Shown piece after piece: positions 12,501-26,656 of a stretch of 64,000 nucleotides of DNA (position 1 is the stretch's first letter; every line of letters begins with the position of its first letter). The position numbers and the translations under genes were made by a program. The notes under the pieces are model-generated. The model ran no database searches and was not told the DNA's origin. It saw nothing but the letters and a program-made list of their open reading frames with translations. This stretch comes from Camarhynchus parvulus (lineage: Eukaryota; Chordata; Aves; Passeriformes; Thraupidae): positions 19,182,501 to 19,246,500 of the forward strand of contig NC_044572.1 of the NCBI RefSeq assembly GCF_901933205.1. The letters run 5' to 3'.

Positions 12501-14564
12501 GCGGGCTTGTCTTCACAACTGTGCATCACGGTGATGTAGTCAAGCTGCCTTTTAGGAGACAGCAGCGGTATGTCCTTTGCCATGGTGCTCTAAGGAAGAG
12601 TGAGCATCCTTCTGAGTGAACAAAACCTCTCTATTTTTCCAATTTTATGTTAGTTTAATAAAACATTTAACCTCTTCACCAGTCTTTTCCCATTTAAGGG
12701 AGACCTATAAGCATGGCTCTAGGCAAAATCCATTTACTGCCCTATACCAGACATAGGCTTGCTACCATTTTTCTTAAATTGACCCTCTTCTGAAATAAAT
12801 TGTTTAAAGGGCTAACTGCTGCTGAGTTTGTTGTAATAGCATATTTTAGGTTGCTTTTTTAGAGTTAGTTTCAAGGCTCAGCAGTGAGATCCGTTGAAAT
12901 AGTTGGAAAAAATAAGATTCTGAATGGCAGAGAGCCTTTTGATGGCTAGTTGTCTACTTTATGAATATTTAAGGATTTTTGGTGATTATAGGAGCCAAGA
13001 ATTATTTACTGTCATGTAGTGCATTAAAAATGATCCTTTTTTAAATTGAGTTCCATGCACACTTGGAAGACATTAAGGAACCACTAGGAGAGCACATACC
13101 TCTGGTTGAGAACTACCCTTGGTCACAGCCTGTAGGTCAGCAAAACTACAAGGCATGGCAGAGGACAAGAATATAGCACAGGGCTCAAAAGCAGTTCAGG
13201 ATAGACTTGTCAGGAAAGGTGGTCTCCAGTGGTCTCCAGTGTTTAAACAGGAGCTGATTTCTCTGCCCTGTTTAATTTGCACTACCAATGACAGAGCCAA
13301 GACTAAAAGTATATTTTTAGCATGGGAACAGTAATGATCAGTTGCCCTATAGAGTCTGGATTAAATAATTCCACATTTCCAACAAATGGCTTGCTCACTC
13401 CATGTGGAGCAATCTCCACCTTTAAGAAAATAGTTTTACTAAAACACTCAAGCCCCCATATATATGATATGAACTAAAACTAATTCAGAGCTGTTTTCTT
13501 GAGCAGAGAATTTTGCTGCTTTTAAGAGGCTCAGACAATAGTATTAGGTATGAACTCACACATTGACTGTTTTGCTTTTTTTTGCTATAAATTATTGTAC
13601 CAGAAAAATTCAGCTACATATGGTAACCTAGCAAAAATTACCGGGAAGGGAGATTGGATATTATCGGTGATGCTTGAACTGCTTTTGACTTGTGTTAAGA
13701 GGCAGGATAAGGAAAAGAAAATACTCTTGGGAATTGAGAATTTTAAAATGAGGTAGTTTTATTCTGCTGTTCAGATACAAGGGGACACTGTTCTTCCTGA
13801 GTTTGAAAATTCACTTTGAATTCCAGTAAATGATGGCATTTTATTGGTTATGAGTGGAAACAAATACTCTATTTAGAAAAATAGAGGAAAAGGCTGAAAG
13901 CTTGTCTCATAGTGGCCAGGGTTGTGGAGAAATTTCTCTTAGCTAATGATGGGACTTTATGTGCTAAATTTTGTCTGAATATGAAAATATAAGTATTCAT
14001 AAAATTATGTTTATAGATTTTAAAAAATCTTGTCTTTCTTTTAGATAATAATGCATTCATAATTCTTAATTTGGGTAAAATCCTAATGAAATGAAGGACA
14101 TTCAGTGAGATGGAAAAGTTAATGGCCTGGATGAAGACTGTGTTTCTTCTTGTAGTGAAGGCGCAGGAGAAGCTATTTGTGAATCATGCAAATAGGGAGC
14201 AGAAGCAGAGCTAGCCTGGCTGGATGTAATGAACTGTTACTAGTGAATTAATGAAAGAACAGTTAGAATATTTCAGTATGCAGTGGATGGCTTGAAATCT
14301 GTTTGTTTGAAGCCATAGGACAATGTGAGTTAACAAAATAATTATCTTGCTACTCAAAACAAGGGCCTGTATTCACTGTATATTTGACAGGGTGTAGAAG
14401 GGGATACTGTTTCATTTTTGACAGGTAACTTGTGATTTCTCTCTCTGCTTTGCTCCCTCTATTCTTTTTTTCCTTCTCTTTTCTTCTTTGAGCAAAGAGA
14501 TGGAATCAAGGAATCTCAGGTTTAGACTTGAGGCTTTACGGTCCTGTTTTCTTTCCTTCAACAG

Positions 14565-14741
14565 AGAACATACAGAGCTATGTATGACTACAGCGCTCAA
14601 GATGAAGATGAAGTTTCCTTCAGGGATGGTGATTATATCATCAATGTGCAACCAATTGATGATGGCTGGATGTATGGTACTGTTCAGAGAACTGGGAAAA
14701 CAGGAATGCTTCCAGCAAATTATATTGAGTTTGTTAACTAA
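14565..14741 (+). CDS. NEBL: NEBL terminal coding exon (SH3 domain and stop)
   Basis: This exon starts in phase 0 after CTTCAACAG and reads 58 codons to TAA. It is one complete SH3 domain: AMYDY at residues 5-9 (the ALYDY motif), an acidic RT loop D13-E16, VSFRDGD at 17-23, the binding tryptophan W35 in DDGWMYG, and GMLPANY at 47-53 with P50 and Y53. The expected ligand-groove aromatics Y7, Y9, W35 and Y53 are all intact. In nebulin-family proteins this domain binds proline-rich partners at the Z-disc and at actin-rich adhesions. The ending IEFVN matches my memory of NEBL; LASP1 and NEB end in YVEAI. Assignment to NEBL over LASP1 and NEB therefore rests on this tail and on the linker exon. 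There are no frameshifts or missing residues. Confidence 0.96.
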   Translation, partial: RTYRAMYDYSAQDEDEVSFRDGDYIINVQPIDDGWMYGTVQRTGKTGMLPANYIEFVN

Positions 14742-15192
14742 TTTTTGTCTCTTGTCCTTTGAGCTTTATTATGATTTACTTAAAATCTAACCTTTTAGAA
14801 AAAAAATCAGAAGAATCTTTTAAGAGTTCATGATCATTACTTTATCACTGCTATAACAGTTGCATTCTCACTCAGAATCCATTTTAGAGTCCTTTAAAGA
14901 AATGATAAATAATCCACAAGAAGCTCAGAGCTTTGAAAACAGCATTGCTTATAATAGTGCTCTCTCAAAGTGACAAAACATATGTGGAAGCCTGGTGCTG
15001 CCAGTCCTATAAAAACTTTGGTCAATTAACTGTAAAGGGGTAATGCCTTTTCCTTACACCTCAAAGATGTTATAACCATAAAATTGATTCACTTCTTATG
15101 GCACTCTGAAGTCAAAGGAGGTTAACACACTGAGTTTGAACACATCTTCAAATTATTACGGAAACGTTTAATGTTTAAGCAGTTAGCTTCCT

Positions 15193-15275
15193 AATAAAAA
15201 TTAATATGTTGAGTAGATAATTCAGTCATTTGAAATAAAGACAAGTAACATGCCAATAAAAAAAAATCCAATAAA
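15193..15275 (+). promoter_or_regulatory. NEBL: Proximal polyadenylation signal cluster
   Basis: Four AATAAA hexamers lie within 83 bases (starts 15193, 15234, 15255 and 15270), 452-529 bases after the NEBL stop. Such clustering suggests a proximal cleavage region giving a short 3' UTR. A T-rich and GT-containing stretch follows (15300-15390). The hexamers are seen directly; their use is inferred. Confidence 0.55.
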
Positions 15276-18200
15276 ACTCCCTACTGCCCAGCAGCCTTAC
15301 AGTAAATGTGTCCATTTTGACAACAAAAATCTCCTGACTCTTGCATATCTACATTTATTCTTGGATTACCCATTTTTTCTTATTTCCAAGTGATCTATTA
15401 GCTTTGCTTCCATCATAATCCATCAATTAAATCCAGGTCTAGATTAATGGTTCTTCAGTATCTTTTCCACAGGAGATCCCTTGCAAAGACTATCTAAAAT
15501 ATAAAACCCGTCAGCTCTTCTGTTTCCTTGTAATAATACTTAACATTTAAATAGAAACTTTCATTAGGGCAACGTACAACCAGTACTCCATGTTAGCTCC
15601 TTGACCTTCACCTGTAGTGCTGTAAATAAACTCCCACGTGCGGCCCCGGCGCTGTGCAGTCCCCAGAGCCTGCAGTCACATCCCCTTCTCACCACAGGTA
15701 ACTCGCTTTATGGCTGCTTTGCTGATGAGCTGATGTCCCTCCCCTGCTGCAGAAACACTTGTGCCTCCATCGAGCAGTGGAGGAGAGCTCTGGTTCTTGT
15801 AGTGCATTTCAGATCAATGGCCTGTTGCTTCAGTTTGCTCCCAAATTCCTGGTGATCCAACAGTGGGTTGTACGCTTCCAAATGATTAATGATGGAGAAG
15901 AATTATGTTCTCTTTTAGTGACTTAATCTTTCTCAAAACTGACATTGAAGGGAAAGCTAACTAAGCAAAATCCAACATGCCCTATGCCATTATGTTTCAG
16001 TTTAGCCATCTGTGGAAAACAGTAAGAATATTCTGCTGACAAACCTTCATATGTGCTGTTTGGTGTCTCTTAACTTACAGCCAGAACTGAGAGATCCAGG
16101 TCTCAGTCTGTGAAGCTGGGAGAGGATCTAACAGCTGGTGACACAGTGGATCAGTATGAGGGATTTTGTCAGCTGGCTTGGGTCACAGGCAACGTGTTTT
16201 TGCTTTGACTGGGTGCTGCATTCCCTCACAGGGAGAAATCGTGAAAGGAAGGACAAAAGAGTTAAAGACTCATGTGAGAAATTATTTATGTGGGTACAGA
16301 AATGTGTAAGGAAAAAAATGTTTTTCTGATAAAATAATTTGTGGAGTTCAGCCATGTGCTAAGGAAGTTAACTTTGGAGTAGCCCTCAGAATATTGAGTC
16401 TGCACTGGCTTTCTTTCATTTCTAAAATTTTTAAAGTAGAATTATATATAGAACTTTTAGGCAATTTTGTACTTCTCATCTCACATAGCAGGAAACCCTG
16501 CAATAACTATTTAAAAATTAAATAAGGAAGGCAGTATGGATTTGTTATGTCAACTGAAAGTTGTCAGTGCGAATCCCTGTAAATTCTATTTTTGCATACG
16601 GTTTTTGCATACAATTTCCAAAGAATTGGTAAGCTTATGCAATTTTATTTTGGGTCCTTGCTAACACAGGGATGATACCAGCTGCCAAGCAGAATGGAAT
16701 GACTGCATTAAAAAAGAAATTTAAAAATGTCCATGACTGTGGAATTACCTGTGCTTTCTTGTCAGCAGCCTAATTTCAAGGCTAAAGCTGCCCAGGAGGA
16801 TCCAACTTCAAAAAAATGTGTTTTAAAAGTAGAATTCCTTGACTGTAAACATGTAATTCGTATAGTTGACTGCTGTGATTTAAAATTCTTGCAGGTTTTG
16901 CATAAGGAGCTGCTCTTGTAGCAGATCCTTGTGCATTACTGGTGACATCTACATGAAATCAGCAAGTCAAATGGTGTTTTTAAAGCTGATGTGGTATGCT
17001 GAGCTAGAAGCTCTGAAATGAGCAGTTTGCTTCTGTGTTGGTTTTCAGCACTGGCCATCAACAGCGAGGAGAGGAATTCCATCTTCTGCTGGCTGGCAAA
17101 TTTTTCAGATGATGCCTGAGGCACAGCTGGCTGTCACTTGCTGCTGTGCTGCTCTATTAGCTGTGCAATGCCGGCAACAATAAAAACAGGGTGTCAGTTT
17201 GCTAACAAAATATGAATAAAAAAGAAATATAGAGAATATCTATATGGCATCAAGTTGCAATTTTTACTGACTTATGAAACAGAGAGTCTCCACCTATAAT
17301 TACACAGTCATTCTTCCTAAATGGTGAGACAGCTTAAAGTGTTGAATACTTTATATATAGAAGTAAATCAGAAAATGAGCTTTTGGTGACATTAGAGAGC
17401 TATGTTATGCTGAACAATAGAAATAAAATTTCCTTTGTGAATTTTGAATATTCATTAGCCTGGCAGAGCAGCTAAAGCAATTTGCAAAAAATAAAAGGTC
17501 AAGAAAACAAAACAGTATGTGAATTGTATTCCTCTTGAGAATGGTATGTCAGCAGAATTATTAAGATCTGGTTTAAGTTACTTATTCTTGTAGTCAACTT
17601 TTTTATCATATATGCTTAGAAATTCATATTTCTATGGAATGGTTCCTGCTTTTTGATGTAAAACAATCTTTAGTGTGATTTTGCAGCTTTGTTCTAAGCA
17701 ATGCAATCAAAGGCCCAAAATTATCAGAATGCAATTATATATTTTTTTTAATAAGAACTAAAATTTGTAAGGCAAAGAGAGTAAGTAATGAACTAAATTG
17801 TGCTAGCACACGTTTTTCAAAGCATATGTTGGAGACTGTTACATGCAGTGTGATATAGGGGTGAAAAGATGCTACATGCTGTCTTGTCACCTTTAAAGTT
17901 TATATTCATTTTTAGCACAGCATGATCCCCTCACTGTTCTTTCTTCCTGTAGTCAACATTTTTCTGGGGAAAGGAAAGGGCTTTTAAGGACTTGAATTTC
18001 TGAAGCTGTTCCATAGTTCAGGTTGGAAGTCCACATGTTCGCATTATAGAAATAAAAAATTCTATAAAGAATGCTGTAATTCTTGCTAACACAAGTATAA
18101 ATTTAGAAAACAACATAGAGCATATTCATGCATACATACAAGAACAAATGGGTGCCTTGCTTTTCATTACTCTTTCTTGCTTGGCTATCTTCATTTTTTA

Positions 18201-19473
18201 AACAAAGCTACGTGCAGGTACTGCAGTTGTAATTTTTCATTATGGGACATTAGCATTTAGTCTTGATGAAACAGGGTTTTCTTGATTACATTTGACATAC
18301 AATAAAGTACTTCAGCAGACTGGGATTTGACAGAGAATCACCTCCCATGGATTATGTTTTTGACAAATGTGTCCCTGCCGAGTGTTTCCTGGGGATGTGG
18401 AAGGTCTCCAATACCTGGGAAAGGTAATAATTCTAGTTTTTATTGTACAGTGACTGCATGTCATCTTGTACGATGAAAAAAAATCACAAATACAGAGGTC
18501 TTTGGCAGAAGGTGGTACAGGGTATAAAATCATAGATTTTTATTAAGTTAATACTCCATTTAAAATATAGAATATGCTTTAGTTAGTAAATGTTTAAATA
18601 ATATACTGAAACAGACAGAAGATGCTGTTGAAAGAAGTCCTCCAAACTGACGTGCTGGCAAATGCAAAGTACTAGTGAGCTGTAGGAAGTTAAACCATTT
18701 TGCAATGCTTTAGTGATTTTCTCCAGCTTTATGCCATAGGAATCCCATCTCTCCTTTGGAAAGAATACCTGAAAGCTCTATTTCCTAAACTGCCTGCACT
18801 ACAACAGTATATTCAAAGGAATTTCATATGCTTCTTGTGTCTGATAAATAGAATTTGCATATTGTACTTCAGTTGTAATCCAGTTGTTGTTGACATTTGT
18901 TTAATTATTATTATTTTAGGGGGGAAAATAAGCTATACTGTAGCATTTCAATTGTGTATTTAATATTACTATTAGAAATTGCTAGACCATTGGAAGACAG
19001 CAATGACTGTATTGACATTGATTAGCATGATGTGGAAAATCTCTCAGCTGTTGGTTTTTGCAGTGTGATATAAAAAGCAAAAATGAACCGCTGTGCAGTT
19101 TGGCTTATGTTTGCTTTAAAGTGTGTAAAGTTTTAGTTATTTTGCAAAACTGTACTGTATTTGAGGGTATACAGTTATGAAGGTAACAATTGTTTTTCAA
19201 AGGACAGATAAACTTACTCTTGGATCATATGATGTATCATCTTAATTTGGCTTTTGTTATGCAGAAAGTTAACACCAGCTATTAAAATATATTTTAGTAG
19301 AAATGCTTTAATTCCTGTTTCTTCCTCTACACTGTGAATATTTAAGCTTTGGTGGACTAGAGCAACATCATGCTGCCCAAAGTACTAACCTATGCAACCT
19401 AGTTCACATTTTAGTTGATGTCACAGTGGATGTAACATAACAATTTATTTTGCATAACATTAAACTTCATTCA

Positions 19474-19479
19474 AATAAA
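19474..19479 (+). promoter_or_regulatory. NEBL: Distal polyadenylation signal candidate
   Basis: AATAAA sits in a 3' UTR-like context 4.7 kb after the stop. It is followed by TATTAAACCC and by T- and G-containing sequence. It is a candidate for a long-isoform end. Confidence 0.35.
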
Positions 19480-19988
19480 ATATTAAACCCAGCACTATGT
19501 ATGTATTATATTCATAAACAACACTCTTTAAAGCTACCATACCTATTAGTATAAGCTCTCAAAGATGGATATTGCTGTAACTAAGGAAGCTTTGAATTTT
19601 CAGTCTTAAGTAGAATATTTAGCATTATTCGTCAAACTTGACCCCAGAAAAAAGTTTCTTAAATGACTTTTTTATTTCAGACATGCCCCCTCCTTAAAAG
19701 GTTTGCCTTTTTCAGTTTGCATTTGTAACCCTTCAACAGAACACCAAGTTACATTCCATGACCCTTGGTTTGTTTAAAAAAGCAAATAGAGTAAGTGAAG
19801 GAGGTCCACTGTTTTCATTGATACTGGTTTGCTTGTCTTTGAATGGGAATTTGGTTAGGTGTGCTCTCAGTGCAGCACTAATAAAAAAGATTGCATTGCT
19901 GGCTTCTTTAAGACAATTTTATATACAAATGTCATCTTTATTCATTTACCCAAGTAAATTATTTTTAAAACATTGTAAGAAAGTTTAA

Positions 19989-19994
19989 AATAAA
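19989..19994 (+). promoter_or_regulatory. NEBL: Most distal polyadenylation signal candidate
   Basis: AATAAA occurs in TTTAAAATAAATTCC, 5.2 kb after the stop, with a GT/T-rich stretch 70-140 bases downstream (GAGTGTTAAGTGTATG, then TTTTTGTCAAATGTTGGTTTG). This spacing and content make it a plausible end for the long transcript, but it is unproven. Confidence 0.35.
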
Positions 19995-22900
19995 TTCCAG
20001 AAGTATTTTGGAACTGCTCTGCCTGTAGTTGAAGAAGATTATTATGCTTAGGGACATGTTTTATTTATTTGAGTGTTAAGTGTATGCTACAGTGGACTGC
20101 ATTAGAATTTTTATATTTTTGTCAAATGTTGGTTTGAAGAAGGCTGTTAACAATGTATGAGGACAAATGGCAGCCACAAATGGAGCTGATTAGTTCCTCC
20201 TAGGTAAGTGACATGCAGTTGCTACCACACTAATTTCTACTTAAGAAATGTGTTAGCATTTCATATGAAATTTAATTGGTTACAGAGTTGTGATTCCATG
20301 TTTTGTAGTGCTTTTATATATTGGAATGCTGCCAGTATAGAAATAGCCAATCTTCATGTATACTGTAGCAAACAGCAGTTTTTCAATAAGATAAAGATTT
20401 AAGAGCTGCCAAAATGGACCTTAAGCACTCAGAATGTGTTTTATTTGAAAAACCCTCCATAATTTGCTGGAGATACTTAAGTACTTTCCTGTCTTAGTGC
20501 TCCCATAGAATATAATTATCAAAAGTATCTGTATATTGGCGCATGAAATTCTCATGGAAACCCTCCATACTGTGCATTGGACAGCTCAAGAGTTTCTAGC
20601 TATCAATGTTTTTAGGTTGACTCTGTCCCAGAATTGGGTTCTTGATTTTCTCTGGTGTGTTAGTTAGCAAGAATAAGCTAATGTACCATGGAATTCTCTG
20701 TGCTGAGGAATAGCTGACCAGTGCATGACCACCACCTTCTCTCCCTTCTCCCACTCACACCACCAAGCCCAACCGTGTTTCCAATACTGTTTTGCTGTGA
20801 CTACCTCTCTCATCTTTCCATGAAGCTACCTGTGGGACACATTAAATTGATACCACCAAATGAGCCAGATTTTTTTTCCTTCCAAATGACTTATTTTATC
20901 ATCATTCTTTCGGTGATTCTGTTTATTGCACAACCTTGAAAACAATAATGTGGGCATGAGGAAAGAAGTGGTATGAAATGGGTGGAAGACATGGCTGAAG
21001 TCATAGATTTTTTACTCAGATTTTGCTGCAGAGGTTAATACAAGTCAACAATATGACTGAGGGCACCATGTGAACAAATAACCTGCTGGCTGAGCAGTGG
21101 CCTGTGGATATGCTTGGCCTGTCTCTGTGTGTCTGTGCTGTAGTAGTATCAGAAATACTCTAGGGTAGTGTGCAGATACATCCTCCAGTTTTTGAGCAAT
21201 TAGTTGGAATCCCAAGAGCAGCCCACCAATTGGCATATGGCAATAAAGACAGATTTATCCTTTGAGAAAATGAGACCACAGTACAGAGGAAACAAAATGT
21301 CAATGGGTTTGACCTACATATTTTTGTGCCCAGCAGTAAGGAAATCCTGTGTGTGCAGTCAGAAGACTAAGCCCCATGGTACTGCAGCAAGCTCCTGACT
21401 CTGAACTGTGTTTAGTACCAGAAGGAGATGATGTGCCACAGAGCTCACCTATTCCACAGATTTGATACTGCGTGAGATGCTCCTTGCTGGGCATTGTGCT
21501 TAACAATGACAGCAGACGCTGGAGATTCATATTTATGCACTACATCCTGAAAAGATCCTAAGAAGTCCTTGATTTTATATATTTTAGCTTTGGTTTCTTT
21601 CTCACTTGCCTGCTGTTGATAAAGTCTACATGTAGAGAGGTCTATTCTCATGCTGGTTTGTGGCTTTGACCACTTGTCTCTACAAAGAGAGATCTGCAGG
21701 TATTAACATCTGTATCTTAAAATATTGTTTGATGCATTCATTTTCACAAACAACTGTCAGGTTTTGTGATTGTTCTTTGATTCAAACTGTAATTTTTCTG
21801 TGGTTTTCCTCGTCCTCCATCTCTCTTCTCTTGACATGCTTACAGCTGGTGTTGTTTATACAGCAGCTTTTCCAGGACCCAAAGGAGATATTTTTAAGAA
21901 GATTCTCAAGGCACTGAGAAAACTTTAAACTGCTTGGAAAATGCTGGTGTTATCTCCCCATTAAATTCTCCCTCCCCCCGCAGCTGTACACTGGCTTCGC
22001 TGTCCTTTGCCTTTTGCCTCCTCTTCCTTCAGTCAAGCTCTGACATCTCTGTCATCAAACCAGACGGGCTTGGGGCCTTTCCAGGCAGGCCTTCAGACCA
22101 CTCTCTGGCCTCCACAGTTTCTGCATTCAGATTTGGAACTTCAGTGTGGCTCACCTACCTGTTGTCCTGTCAAGACCTTTGAGTAGAACTCAAAGAATTT
22201 TAACCTGTGCCCATTAACCCCAAGCAGTGTTACATTTCTGTTGGCTCAGTGATGAACAGTTCTCTCTGAAGAGTCCTCTTGACTGTGTTTTCCCCAGCTT
22301 TCCTTGCCTGTGGGCACCTGTGGCTGCTTCTTAAATAGGCTGCTGATTTCAGAAAAGAGGGAGATTGCATTTTTTGCTGTCTTATCAATACCTAAATAAT
22401 TTCTTCTTCATTCTCTTCTTCAAGGGATTAGTGTGTTTTTTATGTTATCCCTGATTTTGGGTTGAACTCTTGATTCAGAAGTCATTCTGTCTCCCTCAGT
22501 GTTAGAGTGACGGGCTCATACCATGTCAATGCAGTTTGTTGCTCATTGTGGAAGCTGTGTTGGATAGGCACTATCCTGCTCACCAGAACCTTTCAGTTCC
22601 TAGCACTGCTTGTTTTGTATTCATCAGGTGGGATCTCTGTGAGATGTGACTATCTGTACCAAACCCCAGCCTTTCTATAAATAAATATGTCATTATAAAA
22701 TAAACACTTTTTCTGACTTACAGCTCCTCTGACTCAAGATGACATTGACATCCTCCAATTTTGTAGCTTGTACTGACATTAGGAAACATGCATCTAAAAT
22801 GCGTTAGATGAATTATGCTCAAGGGGAGTATTTAGGCAGCCCTTGATGACTGCAGCTATTATACAGTGTGGATATCTCAAGTTAAATGGGATAAGTGGCA

Positions 22901-25900
22901 GGTCAGGTCTTGCTGGCAAGTGGTTTAACTGAGAAACAAGTTTATGTGTTTATATGGGTGACCTAGCTATTCAAGAGACTGTCATTCCCATTTCTACTCC
23001 AGCAGTTCAAAACAAATACAAGAATTAGATGACTATTATTCATAGTTAACTAGTTAGCTGTGCAGCTTAAACAATTCCTTGATCAATATGGAAATAAAGA
23101 AAGTTAATCAGAAAGTTTTGGCAAACCACATGTAAGGTGGAGCTAGGCATTTATTTGGTGGAGCATGACGTTCAGCATACTTACATTTCTAACCACTATT
23201 TTCCCTTTTTCTAAATTTATTAAAAATAGTGAGAAAGATCTGCCCCTTACAGCATGACTAGCATGCTGGTAGAGAAATTAATCATCAATGGAAGAATAGA
23301 TTCAAGGGTGTCGTAAGGCCTTGGAAAAGAATTTTTGCACTTAAGCTTTCAAATCTTAAAGTTACCAAAATATTAACTTTGCTTTCTTGCATTTTCTTTC
23401 ACCCCCTAAATCCCACCACAATGGTTTTGCTCTGCTCTGTGTTCAGCATTGCATTCCCTGTAGCAGTACCTTTGTGAGATGGGAAAAAGACCACAAACAT
23501 TGGAGTACTTCAAGTAACTTTCTCTTCCTACGATTTTTTTTCATTGCTATGCTAAGTAACACCTGCAAAATATCCTTCATTCCAAGGCTCTTTATTTCAC
23601 CCTAAAGAAGCACATTGCACGAATGACATACTCCCTGTTCAAATGCCACTGGCCATGATGCTCTGTTGCACAGCTGTGGTTATTATGAGCAGGAGGACTT
23701 GTGCTACAATGGCAACAGCGAAAATCTTGATGTTAGCAGAAGCACCTAGCAAAGACTCCTGTGAGATCTTTCTCAACTTGTCACTCCTTTGAAAATAGTA
23801 GCCATCACTGCAGTACCAATGCTGTGTGAGATTAGTAAAATTATAACTTTGCAACTTGGTTAATTTTCCAGATGCTATAAAGTCAACACAGCTGCAGCTG
23901 CTTTTGGACAGGTTGGTTTTAAATGCTGATCTGACTTGTTGCTGCTTATGTTTTTGTTGGTATTGTTTTTATTTCAGCTTATGGTATAATGGCTAAGCCA
24001 GAAGGACACGTTAGGTCCTCTAATTTGAGGGCTTTCTGCCATTCTACAGATGCATGTTTTCTTATTTTAAGCCTTCTTTTTCCCAGCACTTTCTCAAAGA
24101 TCAAGAATATGAACAGGACTTTCTCAACCTCCTAAAAGAAGGCCAGAACTGTATTCTGAACTACTGCAAAATGAGTCCAAACAAGGCCATGGACACTGGT
24201 CACAATCAAATTATTTCTCCTACAAGTTGATCCATGAAGCACACACACTTTTGTGCTCCCCCAGTTTTTCCTTCTCTAAGTACTGTTGATCTAGTGACCA
24301 TATATTTTAAAGTTAATTGAATCACTTTTTGAGGGAGTTAAATAAGAAGAGGTTTTTCGCATATTATTGCAACATGCAATGATCACCATCATAGGGAATC
24401 TACAACTGGATCAGAACTTCACAGCTAAATAAGGTAGGTGGAACAAGATTACTTAGTCTGTGCTTTAGTGTATTTAAAAAGCTTTTTTTCATTTAAATTC
24501 TGTACAAATATGCAGCGAAGGGTTCTGTACAGGATGAAACAGCTTTATATAGCTTCAGAAAAGCAATGGTGTGAAATTATGGATCATATCAGAATAAAGG
24601 GACCTTGTTTCTTAGTCCAGACTAAGGTAACTTTATCTGCTTTATTTCTTGTCTGTGTCATGCTATGTGTTCAGCTGGGGCAAAAACAAGGTTGAAGAGG
24701 CAGATTTTATAATATATTTAGATTCAGAACCAGGAAAATGAGATACAAGTGGGTTTTTCAAATTACAGCTGAAATCTGAGTCTGATTACAGAGTGATGGA
24801 AATTTTTCCTGAACATTTTAACACTACAGTGTGCTCTATGAAATCAGTCATCATTCTTTAATTAATTTATTGTAAATAGTGAAATGCTTACCGAATTTGG
24901 GATTATAAAATCTTGTTTGCACTTAAACAAGTACCAAACAACTAGGCTAGAGCTATGCTGACTTTTTATCCATCTCTTTAGTTTAAGGACTATTTAATTA
25001 AGCTATGTGAAATGGGACATCATCTGTGAAATGGATATCAGTTCTGAGTTCTTGGGCAAGATACTTATTCAAAATTGCTTTGGTGGTGACAACAAACAAA
25101 TTCTGGATGAGGATTTGAGTTACTGGATGACTAAATCAGTCATGCTCTGAAAGATCATCTCTTCTTGATTTTTTATGATAGTATCTGTGATACACCCTCT
25201 CAGCAAAGAGTTCAGAGCTGTTAACATGAGCGGGGATTGATGAGTGCCTGTGCCATCCTCAGTGAGGGGCTTCAGCTTGGAGATATTTAAGACCTTGTTT
25301 TGGCTTCAGCATTTCTTACCTGCTGTCAAGAAAATTTGAAGGGATGATATATAGCACATAGCTTTGACTCAGTACATCCTGTGTGGCTAAACACATCATG
25401 GGACATATTTAAATCATGTTGTATGGAATGGGTGAGAGAATGTTCAGGTTGGCCTTGAACAGATAGGAAATCCTCAAGCAGAAATGGGATGCCTGGAAAA
25501 GGTGAGGGCCAAATCCTAATTTTGTTCCACCTCTGTTAAGGGCTTGCTTCTCCTCACAAGGCTCTGAGGAAGTAACATTTTGCCACTGATGTGCTGGTGT
25601 TACCTCACCTCTACTGCATAAGCAGATCTCAGGTCCAAACCTTCTCAGGGCAAGTCACTCTGGTTGGGTGGCCTTGAGGGCACCTTCTACAAAATGTGCA
25701 GCTCAACCCTGCCATTCAGCAATACCCATGGATTTCTGAGCCCTTTTTTTTTTAATGTAAGTTGTTCTTTCTACTTTAATGCATATTTTGTCTCAACCAT
25801 CAGAGCAGCAGCTGTGGCAGGAGGGACACGGGGACATGTTACTTCGGAGATGAGAGTGCAGCAATGGAGGTGGTGTAGCCAGTGTGCCAGGAGGGAATAC

Positions 25901-26637
25901 AGACCCAGGGGAGGCAGGAGGAGCTGCTGAGCCAGAGGTACCCCAGAGGTGCCAGGGCTGTGATGGATTGCATTAGCTGGGAGCTGAGCCCTGCCACTTA
26001 CTCCTGCACATGGCCTGTAGGAAGGGGCAGTTGGTGTTCAAGCACTATTTCTTCTAGGTGGATATATGAGCGCTTGTGATGAATATTTTTCACACTCTCC
26101 AGTCCAACTACAAAGCCTGGAGGAACAGAAGAAACATTCCTGAATTCAGGGTTTTTCTTCAAATCAAATTAAGCTCAAAAGCATTTGATGCCTCTCTCCA
26201 TTTTCCAGGTTTTTGTCATGAAAACCAGCCTTCAAAGTTTACTTTCTTTCTTGTTGCAGGGCAGAACAAGCTTCTCATGTTTCTTTTTTTATCTGGGCAA
26301 TTTTCTGCTGTGATGAGAGCAAAAGTCTCTTTGCTTGGTGCAGTGAAGACATTCAGGAACTACCACTGGCCACAGTAATTTGCTGCAATCCTACTGAGAT
26401 ACATATGATTGATAGCTATGAACCTATTCCCTGTTTTTCTAAATCTCTCTATATTTTTAGAAGAAAAAAGTCCAATAGCTGAGATGGAGACATAAAGCAA
26501 TATCTCTTATTTTTTTGTTGTTGTACACTGAAAAAGAAGATGAGGAGCAAAATAGCTGCATGTGAGGTTTGAATACAGCCCTTCAGGGCTGAGTGAACTG
26601 TAATTCATCAGCAAGAGAAAAGGCAGTCATGTAAAAC

Positions 26638-26656
26638 TGGCACAAGGGGGCAGGTG
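26638..26656 (+). promoter_or_regulatory. CTCF-like motif
   Basis: TGGCACAAGGGGGCAGGTG fits about 12 of 15 positions of the CTCF core (CCASYAGRKGGCRSY), including the AGGGGGCAG centre. It stands in an otherwise AT-rich block that also holds GATTGCAATTAGCTGCAGG. Single motif matches of this quality occur by chance, so occupancy is inference. Confidence 0.35.

Larger units (their letters stand above)
9057..14564 (+). other. NEBL: NEBL last intron
   Basis: This 5508-base intron has a canonical GTGAGT donor and an acceptor at 14561-14564 (CTTTCCTTCAACAG). It contains no recognisable transposon. It holds an 18-bp perfect tandem duplication (11033-11068), a T14 tract (11741-11754), a 10-bp doublet (13221-13240), an 18-base hairpin (9428-9445) and the best conserved-element candidate of the window (12330-12500). 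Open frames such as 10295-10597 plus and 11094-11387 minus show no family motif and are treated as chance. Confidence 0.9.
14742..19994 (+). other. NEBL: NEBL 3' UTR (extent inferred)
   Basis: Sequence following the stop codon has no competing gene and contains repeated AATAAA hexamers. They occur at 15193, 15234, 15255, 15270, 15625, 17179, 19474 and 19989. The vertebrate NEBL transcript is, as I recall, several kilobases longer than its coding part, so an end near 19.5-20 kb is reasonable. The block at 18.9-19.6 kb is T-rich and A-rich, with many TGTA and TTTA words usual for long 3' UTRs. A GC-richer patch at 15600-15860 lies inside. The true end needs transcript data. Confidence 0.55.

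Noticed and set aside
25800..26050. GC-richer patch considered as a CpG island or promoter
   Set aside because: It is rich in CAG and GGAG words but poor in CpG and has no transcription-start features.
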